Assembly (NCBI GenBank): GCA_964417835.1
Contig: CAYQJD010000010.1
Location: forward strand, 1-26,824
Reading direction: 5' to 3'
Length of the DNA stretch: 26,824 nt
DNA from: UMGS1124 sp964417835
Lineage (GTDB): Bacteria; Bacillota_I; Bacilli_A; RF39; UBA660
The translations under genes and the position numbers were made by a program. Positions 8,990 to 17,200 of this stretch are shown piece after piece. The first letter of the stretch is position 1. Every line of letters begins with the position of its first letter. The notes under the pieces are model-generated. The model saw only the letters and a list, made by a program, of their open reading frames with translations, was not told where the DNA came from and did no database searches.

Positions 8990-9295
8990 ATGTCAAAAAT
9001 AAATATAGACATAAGTAGTATAGAAACTGTCGTATCATTTCTTGATGATGTTATAGATATTTATAACAAATCAATAATAAAGTTAGATAGAACATCTTTA
9101 CCTTATAGTTTTGAAAAGAAATATTTATATCAAAATAATTATAGTAATATAAAAAAAGATATGAATGATTTAAAACAAATAAGAAATTTTGTAAATAATA
9201 GTATTAGTGATTTAAAAGAACTTGATAGAGTATTAACTAGCCAAGCAAAAAATATGCCGTTAAATCCAGTTAAAGGGAAAGATTTTTCAATTTAA
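8990..9295 (+). CDS. Small helical protein, probable partner of preceding WXG100 protein
   Basis: A 101-residue helical protein starting one base after the stop of the preceding WXG100 gene, with only a weak GTGGGA upstream, so it is likely translationally coupled. It has no Trp-x-Gly; the region between its helices is LPYSFEKKY. There is no signal peptide or membrane segment. It is the last gene of the first substrate cluster, and its stop codon runs directly into a 10-bp hairpin. The family is not recognised. Confidence 0.72.
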   Translation: MSKINIDISSIETVVSFLDDVIDIYNKSIIKLDRTSLPYSFEKKYLYQNNYSNIKKDMNDLKQIRNFVNNSISDLKELDRVLTSQAKNMPLNPVKGKDFSI

Positions 9296-9318
9296 AAAGC
9301 AATATTTTATTGCTTTTT
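9294..9318 (+). terminator. Hairpin after first substrate cluster (terminator or attenuator)
   Basis: AAAAAGCAAT (9294-9303) and ATTGCTTTTT (9309-9318) form a perfect 10-bp stem around a five-base loop. The T-run is in the 3' arm and there is no further pure U-tract, so it may be a partial terminator that lowers expression of the downstream YukD-like and lipoprotein genes. It also covers the spurious upstream TTG start at 9310. Confidence 0.65.
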
Positions 9319-9336
9319 AGTTTAGAAGGAGTATTT

Positions 9337-9591
9337 ATGAATGAAAAATATTTAGTAGAAGTAAGCGTTCCAGAGTTGGATCAAACTTTTGATATATTTT
9401 TACCATATAATAAGTGTATAGGGAATATTATAGTTTTATTAAATAAGTCTTTAGAAGATATAAGTAATGGAGCATTTACAGCTAGTGATAAAAACTTTTT
9501 ATATAATAAAACTACTGGTGAAAGATATGATATAAACTTGCCTGTAAAAAAAACAAATATAAAAAATGGTACTAGATTAGTGTTGTACTAA
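9337..9591 (+). CDS. esaB: YukD/EsaB-like ubiquitin-fold T7SS protein, copy 1
   Basis: An 84-residue cytosolic protein of the YukD/EsaB family, small ubiquitin-fold accessory proteins of Bacillota type VII secretion. Features seen: an opening beta strand (YLVEVSVPELDQTFDIFLP), a central helix (IGNIIVLLNKSLEDI), a YNKTTGERYD turn and a closing IKNGTRLVLY strand. The last resembles the LxNGxxLxL ending of the family. The ATG at 9337 is chosen rather than the upstream in-frame TTG at 9310 because GAAGGAG (9325-9331) is correctly placed for it, and the resulting 84 residues exactly match the second copy. It is followed 16 bases later by a lipoprotein gene. Confidence 0.85.
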   Translation: MNEKYLVEVSVPELDQTFDIFLPYNKCIGNIIVLLNKSLEDISNGAFTASDKNFLYNKTTGERYDINLPVKKTNIKNGTRLVLY

Positions 9592-9607
9592 ATGAGAATA
9601 GAATAAA

Positions 9608-11215
9608 ATGAGAAAAAAAGTGGTAGATAAAAAAAATTTAAATTTTACAAACATTTCCAAAAAGTTAATGATTTATGGATTAGCATTACAGATAATATTA
9701 ACTACAGCTGGTTGTGAAATAAAAAAAACTAATTATAATGAAGCTCAAAATTCTTATGAATATACTAATGATTCTAACGATATTGATAATTATGATAATA
9801 AGTCGATTTCTTCTAAAGATAATGCGTATTTAAGTAATAATATTAATGTATTATTGAATCAAGGATTTGATAATACTTTATATAATATTGAATCAATTAA
9901 AATTACATATCCTTTTGAAGAACTATTTAATGAATCATATTCTGTTAATAATTTTGTTGGAAATATTAATAATGAATTAAATCATGATACATCATTATTA
10001 GTTGGTGGAAAAATTTCTTCTTCAAATTTATATTCAAAAGTATTAGAAAATAATGAAAATTATTCTAATAAATCTTTAAAGAAAGACCTTTCAAGTAGTG
10101 AATTAAATAAAATTTGTAATTATATTGCAGAATCTGTTAATGAAGAAATAATAAATAATAAAGTGAATGCAAATGAGGTTGCTTGTACATTATCTGATTT
10201 AAAAATATTTGAAATAAATTCAGTTAATGATGCAAGTGTTAATGGGGATAATTGTTTATTAGTAACTCCTTCAATTATTAATAATAATGCAAAAAAATAT
10301 TCTAATTTTGATTATTACAAATATGTAATACAGCATGAAGCAAAGCATTTATGCCAATTATCATGTAATCATATTATAGGTGATATTGATCATAAATATG
10401 GTTTTGCTGAGTTTAAAGAAAACGATCAAGTTAATATGTATGAATATTTATGGCTTAGTGAAGCTCATGCTTCAATTGCTGCATCAAAGATGCAAAATCA
10501 AGAGCCAATATCATATAAATCTTATGTAAGTTATTTAAATTTAATAGATTTTACAAATGGTTTAAATATAACTGAGTCATTATCAGATTTAGCATTATCT
10601 AGGAATATAAATGACTTATATAATTATTTTGATACTAATTCTGAAATAGAAAAAAGAGATGTTGATAAATTAATGTTTTCATTAGATATTGTATTAAATA
10701 GCAACAAAAAATTTATGAAAAGCTATAGTAATTTAAATAGTGGAATAAGTGAATCTGATATGAAACAATATATGAAAATATCAATTTGTGAAAGCTTATC
10801 TAAACAATTTTATAAAACTTTAATAAAATATGCTAAAGATAATAGTATGAATTTAGATGATATATTTTATTTAATAACAGTTTTTGAAGCTAATTTAAAT
10901 GATAAATTATATTTTTCAAGTGAGTCTGATTATGAAAATAATAAAGAATTTTTTGAAATATATACATCATTACAAAATGAATTTTTTAATATAGTAGCAT
11001 TAAATAGTAAACTAAGTATGGAAGATATAATTACTAGGTTTAATAATTATTCATTATATAAAGAAGATGGGAATACAATTAATTGTTCATATAGTTTTAA
11101 TAATTTTATGAATGGTGTTATTAAGAAACTTCATACAAGTGAAACTTATTTTTCTTTAAATATTCGTCAATATAAAACATATTTTGAAAATAAAATATTG
11201 TATCAAAGAAGATAA
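9608..11215 (+). CDS. Lipoprotein with gluzincin-type metalloprotease signature
   Basis: A 535-residue exported lipoprotein. An N-terminal basic stretch is followed by a hydrophobic helix (about 20-34) and a lipobox-like TTAGC with the lipidation cysteine at C36, then an Asn/Ser/Asp-rich linker (about 37-85). The central region has the zinc-protease signature HEAKH (H243, E244, H247) and, 37 residues later, WLSEAHA with E285. This is the HExxH...E arrangement of gluzincins. The C-terminal half is helical and unrecognised. No overall family is recognised, so activity is inferred from the motif. There is no good ribosome binding site; the gene lies 16 bases behind the YukD-like gene and probably shares its transcript. 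It may cleave or mature T7SS cargo at the cell surface (inference). Confidence 0.72.
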   Translation: MRKKVVDKKNLNFTNISKKLMIYGLALQIILTTAGCEIKKTNYNEAQNSYEYTNDSNDIDNYDNKSISSKDNAYLSNNINVLLNQGFDNTLYNIESIKITYPFEELFNESYSVNNFVGNINNELNHDTSLLVGGKISSSNLYSKVLENNENYSNKSLKKDLSSSELNKICNYIAESVNEEIINNKVNANEVACTLSDLKIFEINSVNDASVNGDNCLLVTPSIINNNAKKYSNFDYYKYVIQHEAKHLCQLSCNHIIGDIDHKYGFAEFKENDQVNMYEYLWLSEAHASIAASKMQNQEPISYKSYVSYLNLIDFTNGLNITESLSDLALSRNINDLYNYFDTNSEIEKRDVDKLMFSLDIVLNSNKKFMKSYSNLNSGISESDMKQYMKISICESLSKQFYKTLIKYAKDNSMNLDDIFYLITVFEANLNDKLYFSSESDYENNKEFFEIYTSLQNEFFNIVALNSKLSMEDIITRFNNYSLYKEDGNTINCSYSFNNFMNGVIKKLHTSETYFSLNIRQYKTYFENKILYQRR

Positions 11216-11229
11216 TTCCTTCTTTTTTA
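11205..11229 (+). terminator. Intrinsic terminator after the metalloprotease lipoprotein
   Basis: AAAGAAG (11205-11211) pairs with CTTCTTT (11219-11225) around a seven-base loop that contains the stop codon. A T-rich tail follows. Confidence 0.75.
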
Positions 11230-11240
11230 TTTTATTTAAA

Positions 11241-11251
11241 TATAATATAAT
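11241..11251 (+). promoter_or_regulatory. Probable polA promoter -10 region
   Basis: Two overlapping perfect TATAAT hexamers (11241-11246 and 11246-11251) lie between the upstream terminator and the AGGTGG ribosome binding site. No convincing -35 hexamer is visible in the T-rich sequence upstream. Confidence 0.45.
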
Positions 11252-11255
11252 ATTT

Positions 11256-11273
11256 ATAGGTGGTAATAATGAA
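11256..11273 (+). repeat. 18-nt repeat spanning polA ribosome binding site and start
   Basis: ATAGGTGGTAATAATGAA occurs here and again, identically, at 14097-14114, each time covering a ribosome binding site and an ATG. Confidence 0.85.
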
Positions 11274-13821
11274 AAAAATAATTCTAGTGGATGGAAATAA
11301 TTTAATGTTTAGAAGTTATTATGCTACTGCATATTCAGGTAAAATGATGCAAAATAGTAAAGGATTTTATACTAATGGATTATATGGTTTTGTATCTATG
11401 ATAAATAAAATCATTGAAGAAGAAAATCCACAATATATGGCAGTTGCTTTTGATGTTGGTAAAAATTTTAGAAAAGAACTTTATACTGACTATAAAGCAG
11501 GAAGAAAAGAAACACCAGAGGAATTAAAAATGCAAATGCCATATGCTCGTAAGATTTTAGATGCTATGGGAATAAAACATTATGAGATAGAAGGATATGA
11601 AGCTGATGATATTATAGGAACTCTTGCTAATCGAGCAAGTATGGATCCTAATTTTGATGCCACTATAGTTAGTAGTGATAAAGATTTATTACAGTTAATA
11701 ACTGATGTAGTAGATGTAAAACTATTAAAAATGAAAGACTATATAAGATATAATCCTGAGACTTTTTTTAACGATTGGGGATTTAAACCAATAAGAATTA
11801 TTGATTTTAAAGCTTTAATGGGAGACCCAAGTGATAATATACCAGGTGTAAAAGGTATAGGCGAAAAAACAGCAATTAAATTAATACAAGAGTATGATAC
11901 TATAGAAAATTTATATGATCATATTGATGAAATAAGTGGAAAATTAAAAGAAAAATTAATAGCTGGAAAAGAAGATGCAATATTTTCTAAAAAGATTGCA
12001 ACTATAATATTAGATGTACCAATTGTAGATAACTTTTTAGATATGGAATATAATGGTGAAAATGAAGATGAATTAACAACATTATTTGAAGAATTAGAAT
12101 TCTATTCTTTTATAAAGAATTTTAAAAAGAGAAAGAAAAATATAAATGTTGATTATAAAATATTAGATAAAATTACTGATATAAATAAAGATAAATATAT
12201 AAGTTATTATATAGAATGTGATAATTCAAACTATCATATTGCAAATATATTAGGAATGGGGTTATATGATGGAGAAACTTTATTTTATATTAGCTCTGAT
12301 AAAATAAATGAAGTAATGGATTATATAGATGAAAGTATTAAATATACTTTTGATTTAAAGAAAAATAATTGTTTATTGAATAGAATAATTAATAATACTA
12401 TATATGATCATTATATAGTTGCGAATATGTTAAATTATAGTTTTAAAGATGATTTGGGAATATTAATGGGAAATGATGGTTTAGGAATTACTTTGTATGA
12501 AGATTTTATAAAAAAACCAGTTAATATAGAATATAATGTATGTATGAAAGCTAAATATATTTATGATGTTAGAGATGAATATATAAAAAAATTAAAGCTA
12601 GACGATATGTATGATTTATTTAGTCAAGTTGAAATGCCTTTAATAAATACTTTAACTAGAATGGAAATGAATGGTATAAAAGTTGATAAAAATATTTTAA
12701 ATTCTATGGGAGAAGAAATAAATAAAAAAGTAGAAGAAATAAAAAGTCAAATATATATACTTGCTGGTGAAGAATTTAATATTTCTAGTCCTAAACAATT
12801 AGGAAAAATTTTATTTGAAAAATTAGGATTAAAACATGGAAGAAAAATAAATAGTGGATATAGTACAGATGCTAAAGTTTTAGAAAAGTTAATTAATGAC
12901 CATGAAATTGTTCCATTAATTATAATGTATAGAAATTTAACAAAACTTTATGGTACTTATATAGAAGGATTAAATAATTATATATTAGCTGATGGAAAGA
13001 TACATACAATATATAAACAAGTTTTAACTCGTACTGGAAGATTATCAAGTATAGATCCTAATTTACAAAATATTCCGACACGGGATGATATTGGAAAATT
13101 AGTTAGAAAAGCTTTTATTCCAATTAATCAAGAATTTTTATCAGCAGATTATAGTCAAATCGAATTAAGAATTTTAGCTCATTTATCTAATGATTCAGAG
13201 CTTATTAATGCATTTATTAATGGAGAAGATATCCATACTAAGGTTGCTTCAGATATTTTTTCTGTTCCTAAGGAAAAAGTTACAAAAGAAATGAGACGAG
13301 CAGCTAAAGCTGTTATATTTGGTATTGTTTATGGAATTAGTGGTTTTGGATTGAGTGAGAATATTGGTATCAATCCAAAAGAAGCAAGAAAGTTTATTAA
13401 TAAATATTATGAATTATATCCTGGAGTGAAAAATTATATGGATAATATTATTCATGAGGCTTATGAAGATGGTTGCGTTAGAACAATATTTAAAAGAAAA
13501 AGAGAAATAAATGAACTTAATAGTAGTATTTATACTGTAAGAAGTAGTGGAGAAAGAATGGCTTTAAATACTCCAATACAGGGTACAAGTGCAGATATTA
13601 TAAAAATGGCTATGATAAAAATAGATGAAGAGTTAATTAAAAATAATTTTAGAAGTAAAATGTTATTACAAATTCATGATGAATTAGTTTTTGATGTTGT
13701 AAAAGAAGAAAAAGAAGCATTATCAAATCTTGTTAAAAATATTATGGAAAATATTGTGACTTTAAAAGTACCTTTAACTGTGAGCTGTGATTTTGGTAGT
13801 GATTTATATGAAACGAAATAG
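11269..13821 (+). CDS. polA: DNA polymerase I
   Basis: An 850-residue family A polymerase, active in Okazaki-fragment processing and repair gap filling. The N-terminal 5'-nuclease domain (about 1-290) shows VDGNNLMFRSYY, EADDIIG, SSDKDLLQL and the GDPSDNIPGVKGIGEKTA helix-hairpin-helix. The middle region (about 305-450) occupies the 3'-5' exonuclease position, but the catalytic DxE reads YIECD and the other acidic sites are missing, so proofreading is probably lost, as in Bacillus and Thermus enzymes. The polymerase domain has motif A SADYSQIELR (D627), motif B RRAAKAVIFG (R676, K680) and motif C IHDELVF (D804, E805). I chose the ATG at 11269, with AGGTGG at 11258-11263, rather than the GTG at 11260, which lies within that site. 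A YukD-like gene follows after 7 bases. Confidence 0.97.
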   Translation: MKKIILVDGNNLMFRSYYATAYSGKMMQNSKGFYTNGLYGFVSMINKIIEEENPQYMAVAFDVGKNFRKELYTDYKAGRKETPEELKMQMPYARKILDAMGIKHYEIEGYEADDIIGTLANRASMDPNFDATIVSSDKDLLQLITDVVDVKLLKMKDYIRYNPETFFNDWGFKPIRIIDFKALMGDPSDNIPGVKGIGEKTAIKLIQEYDTIENLYDHIDEISGKLKEKLIAGKEDAIFSKKIATIILDVPIVDNFLDMEYNGENEDELTTLFEELEFYSFIKNFKKRKKNINVDYKILDKITDINKDKYISYYIECDNSNYHIANILGMGLYDGETLFYISSDKINEVMDYIDESIKYTFDLKKNNCLLNRIINNTIYDHYIVANMLNYSFKDDLGILMGNDGLGITLYEDFIKKPVNIEYNVCMKAKYIYDVRDEYIKKLKLDDMYDLFSQVEMPLINTLTRMEMNGIKVDKNILNSMGEEINKKVEEIKSQIYILAGEEFNISSPKQLGKILFEKLGLKHGRKINSGYSTDAKVLEKLINDHEIVPLIIMYRNLTKLYGTYIEGLNNYILADGKIHTIYKQVLTRTGRLSSIDPNLQNIPTRDDIGKLVRKAFIPINQEFLSADYSQIELRILAHLSNDSELINAFINGEDIHTKVASDIFSVPKEKVTKEMRRAAKAVIFGIVYGISGFGLSENIGINPKEARKFINKYYELYPGVKNYMDNIIHEAYEDGCVRTIFKRKREINELNSSIYTVRSSGERMALNTPIQGTSADIIKMAMIKIDEELIKNNFRSKMLLQIHDELVFDVVKEEKEALSNLVKNIMENIVTLKVPLTVSCDFGSDLYETK

Positions 13822-13828
13822 GTGATTT

Positions 13829-14083
13829 ATGAAAAATAAAATAAATGTTGATATAATAGTACCAGCAATAAATGAAACGTATAATTTATTTATTCCTATA
13901 AATAAAAAAGTAGGAGAAATAATAAAATTATTAAATCAAGCTATAAATGAATTAACTGATGGAATATATTTAATTAGTAATCGTTTATCTTTGATTAATA
14001 ATCTTTCTGGTGATATTTATGATATTGATTTGACAGTAAAGGATAATAATATCTTAAATGGAAGTGAATTAGTTTTAATCTAA
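13829..14083 (+). CDS. esaB: YukD/EsaB-like ubiquitin-fold T7SS protein, copy 2
   Basis: An 84-residue protein, the same length as the copy at 9337 and clearly related to it. It has the same opening strand ending in P, a basic turn (PINKKVGEI), a helix (IKLLNQAINEL), a YDIDL strand and a closing ILNGSELVLI. It begins 7 bases after the polA stop, and its AGGTG site overlaps the end of polA, so it must be co-transcribed with and probably translationally coupled to polA. This is an odd partner for a secretion accessory protein. The next EssC gene lies beyond a terminator, so this copy is regulated with polA rather than with essC. Confidence 0.82.
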   Translation: MKNKINVDIIVPAINETYNLFIPINKKVGEIIKLLNQAINELTDGIYLISNRLSLINNLSGDIYDIDLTVKDNNILNGSELVLI

Positions 14084-14096
14084 CAAAATGATAATA

Positions 14097-14114
14097 ATAG
14101 GTGGTAATAATGAA
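14097..14114 (+). repeat. Second copy of the 18-nt start-region repeat
   Basis: Identical to 11256-11273. Here it forms the ribosome binding site and first codons of a 24-residue reading frame. Confidence 0.85.
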
Positions 14115-14184
14115 TTATAAATATAAAAAACTTCAAATATTTAAAAAAAGATTATATGATAAAAGAGATATAATTACAAAATAA
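14110..14184 (+). CDS. Possible 24-residue basic peptide
   Basis: A short open frame beginning MNYKYKKLQIFKKR and ending in Lys, with nine Lys and two Arg. It has an excellent AGGTGG ribosome binding site at the same spacing as polA and stops exactly where a strong terminator begins. No family is recognised. It may be a real small protein at the end of the polA transcript, or the remnant of a longer gene whose body was lost. The clean start and the fit to the terminator favour translation, but nothing shows a function. Confidence 0.4.
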   Translation: MNYKYKKLQIFKKRLYDKRDIITK

Positions 14185-14206
14185 AGAACGAAAGTTCTTT
14201 TTTATT
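14183..14206 (+). terminator. Strong intrinsic terminator (GAAA loop)
   Basis: AAAGAAC (14183-14189), GNRA-type loop GAAA (14190-14193) and GTTCTTT (14194-14200) are followed by further T residues (14201-14203) and ATT. This is a textbook terminator ending the polA transcript. Confidence 0.92.
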
Positions 14207-14207
14207 A

Positions 14208-14236
14208 TTGAAAAAGTAGCTTTTATAAAGTATACT
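14208..14236 (+). promoter_or_regulatory. Promoter of essC copy 2
   Basis: TTGAAA (14208-14213) and TATACT (14231-14236), separated by 17 bases, lie directly after the terminator. The AAAGGGAG ribosome binding site follows at 14248-14255. Confidence 0.75.
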
Positions 14237-14263
14237 TTATTTAGAATAAAGGGAGTCTTGTTT

Positions 14264-17200
14264 ATGAAAATTATATTGCAAGATAACAAAAAATTATTAA
14301 CTACTAAATTACCTAAAGATATTAATGGAAACTATTGGATTACAGATTCTAATGGGAAAAACTTAGTAAATATTGAATCTGTAAAAAGTAATTGGGTATT
14401 AAAAAGTAATAATGATATTAAGATTATTGATAATAAAGTAGATGGGAAAGATTTAAATTTATTTAATGGGCAAATTGATTTTGTTCAGTTAAATGATTTT
14501 GTAAGTGGTTTATTATATGATATAAATAATGGTGTTGAATATAAGTTTTTTTGTTTACCTACGTATGATTATTCAATGATACAGATTGAGATTAATAAAC
14601 TAACATTATCTAATATTATTATTGGAAATAGTGATACAGCTACTATAAGAGTTAAAAAAGATAATATTGCTGAAAAACAATTAGAAATAATGTTAGAGGA
14701 TGATAAATTAAAAATTGTTAATTATAATTTAAATACTCCTTTATATATTAATAATATGGTTTCAGTTATTAAATATTTAAATCCTGGAGATTATTGTTTT
14801 ATTGATGGATTTTATTTATGTTTTTATGGGAATATATTAGTTTTTAATAACCCTAATAATGTTGTAACAATTGATGAGAATATATTAAAATTGAGAAATA
14901 TACCTAATAATGAAGAAATAGATTATTCTAAAGAAGTAGAAAATAATTTGACTCTTTATAATAAGAAAGATTATTTTGCAAGATCACCAAGATTTAAAAG
15001 ATTAATTGAGCCTAAAGAATTTAAGATAGATCTTCCTACTCAAAAGCAAATCAATGAAGATATGCCAGCAATTCTTACTATTGGTCCTATGATGATAATG
15101 GGAATGACTTCTATTATTAGTGGGTTTAATGCGGTATTAAAGGTAAAGTCTGGCCAAAATTCATTAAATGAATGTATGTCTTCTATTATTATGAGTGCTT
15201 CAATGCTTATGGGAATGATTGTATTTCCTATAATACAAAAAATATATATTAAGTTTAGAAGAAAGAAAAAAGAAAAGAAGCGTGTAAGAAAATACGGAGA
15301 ATATATTGATAAAAAAAGAGAAGAAATAAATAAAGAATTAGAACTTCAAAAACAAATTTTATTAGAAAATAATGTTTCATTAGATGAAGTTGAAAAAATA
15401 ATATTAGAAAAAAGAAGAGATTTATGGGAAAGAAAAATAGAACATTTTGATTTTTTATCTATAAGATTAGGTATAGGTAAAATTAAATCTTTTATAACAG
15501 TTTCTTTTCCTGAAGAACATTTTACTGTAGAAGAGGATAATTTAAGAGAGTTAGGGGATAAATTAGTAGATAATACTAGTGATTTAATAAACGTTCCAGT
15601 AACTTTAAATTTAGTTGAAAAAAGAAATTCTAGTTTTATAGGGAATAGTGCTTATTTAAAAAAATATTTAGATGGAATAATTTTGCAATTATTATGTTTT
15701 TGTAGCTACGATTTATTAAAGATTGTAGTATTAACTGATTCATCTAACATTGATTATTGGAAAAAATATAAAAATATTCCACATTTTTGGAGTAATGATA
15801 GAAGTATAAGATTTATTGGAAGTGATATTTCTGATATTGATTATATATCTAGTTATATTTTGGAAGAATATAATAATAGAGTAAGTATTATTGCAGAAAA
15901 TGATTCTTTAGATAAAGATAGACCATATTTGAAATTTAAACCATATTATTTAATAATTACTGATTCTGCTTATAAAATGAAAAATAATTCTTTAATTACT
16001 ACTATATTAAATTCTAATATAAATTATGGATTTAGTACATTAATGGTATCTGATAGATTGGATGATTTACCGAATGAAGTTTCTTTATTTGTTAATATTG
16101 AGCCAAATATAAGCAGTATTTTTGAACAAGAGTTAGTAACAAATAATCAAATTGAATTTACTCCAGAAATACCTTTAAATGATTTAAGTGAGTATTATGT
16201 GAAACTTTGCAATATCCCTGTAGATATTGCAGATGGCAAATTTGATTTGCCATCTAATTATTCTTTTTTAGAAATGTATGATGTAGGTAATGTTAATCAA
16301 TTAAATATTATAAACAGATGGAAAGAAAGTAATGTTACTCAATCTTTATCTGCTCCTGTTGGTATAAATGAACAGGGAGAATTATTTAGAATTGATTTGC
16401 ATGAAAAAGCTCATGGGCCACATGGATTAGTTGCTGGTATGACAGGTTCTGGTAAATCAGAATGGATAATTACTTATATTTTATCAATGTGTATAAATTA
16501 TCATCCTTATGAAGTTCAATTTGTTCTTATTGATTATAAAGGTGGTGGCCTAGCAGGTACTTTTGAGAATAAAGAAACAGGATTTAGACTTCCACACTTG
16601 GCTGGTACAATAACGAATTTAGATAAAGCAGAAATTAATAGAAGTTTAGCAAGTATAAATAGTGAATTAAAGCGTAGACAAGCTAAATTTAACGAAGAAA
16701 GAGATAAACTTGGTGAAAGTAGTATTGATATTTATAAATATCAAAGACTTTATAGAGAAGGTAAAATTAATGAACCTATAAGTCATCTATTTATTATAAG
16801 CGATGAATTTGCAGAATTAAAAAGTCAACAACCTGAGTTTATGGCAGAATTAATATCAACTGCTCGTATAGGAAGATCTCTAGGTGTACATTTAATACTT
16901 GCTACTCAAAAACCTAGTGGAGTTGTAGATGATCAAATTTGGTCCAATTCTAAATTTAGAGTTTGTTTAAAAGTACAAGATAAAAGTGATTCTAATGATA
17001 TGATTAGAGTGCCAGATGCAGCATATTTAAAAGAAGCTGGAAGATTTTATTTACAAGTTGGATATAATGAGTATTTTGCAAAAGGCCAATCTGCTTATGC
17101 AGGTAGTCCTTATTATGAAAGTGAAAAACATAAAACTGTTATTGATTCAGATTTAGAATTTGTAAATATAGTTGGACAACCTTATAAAGAAATAAATACT

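Noticed and set aside
9310..9336. Upstream TTG start for the first YukD-like gene
   Set aside because: It sits inside the hairpin and has no ribosome binding site; the in-frame segment itself contains the GAAGGAG that serves the ATG at 9337.
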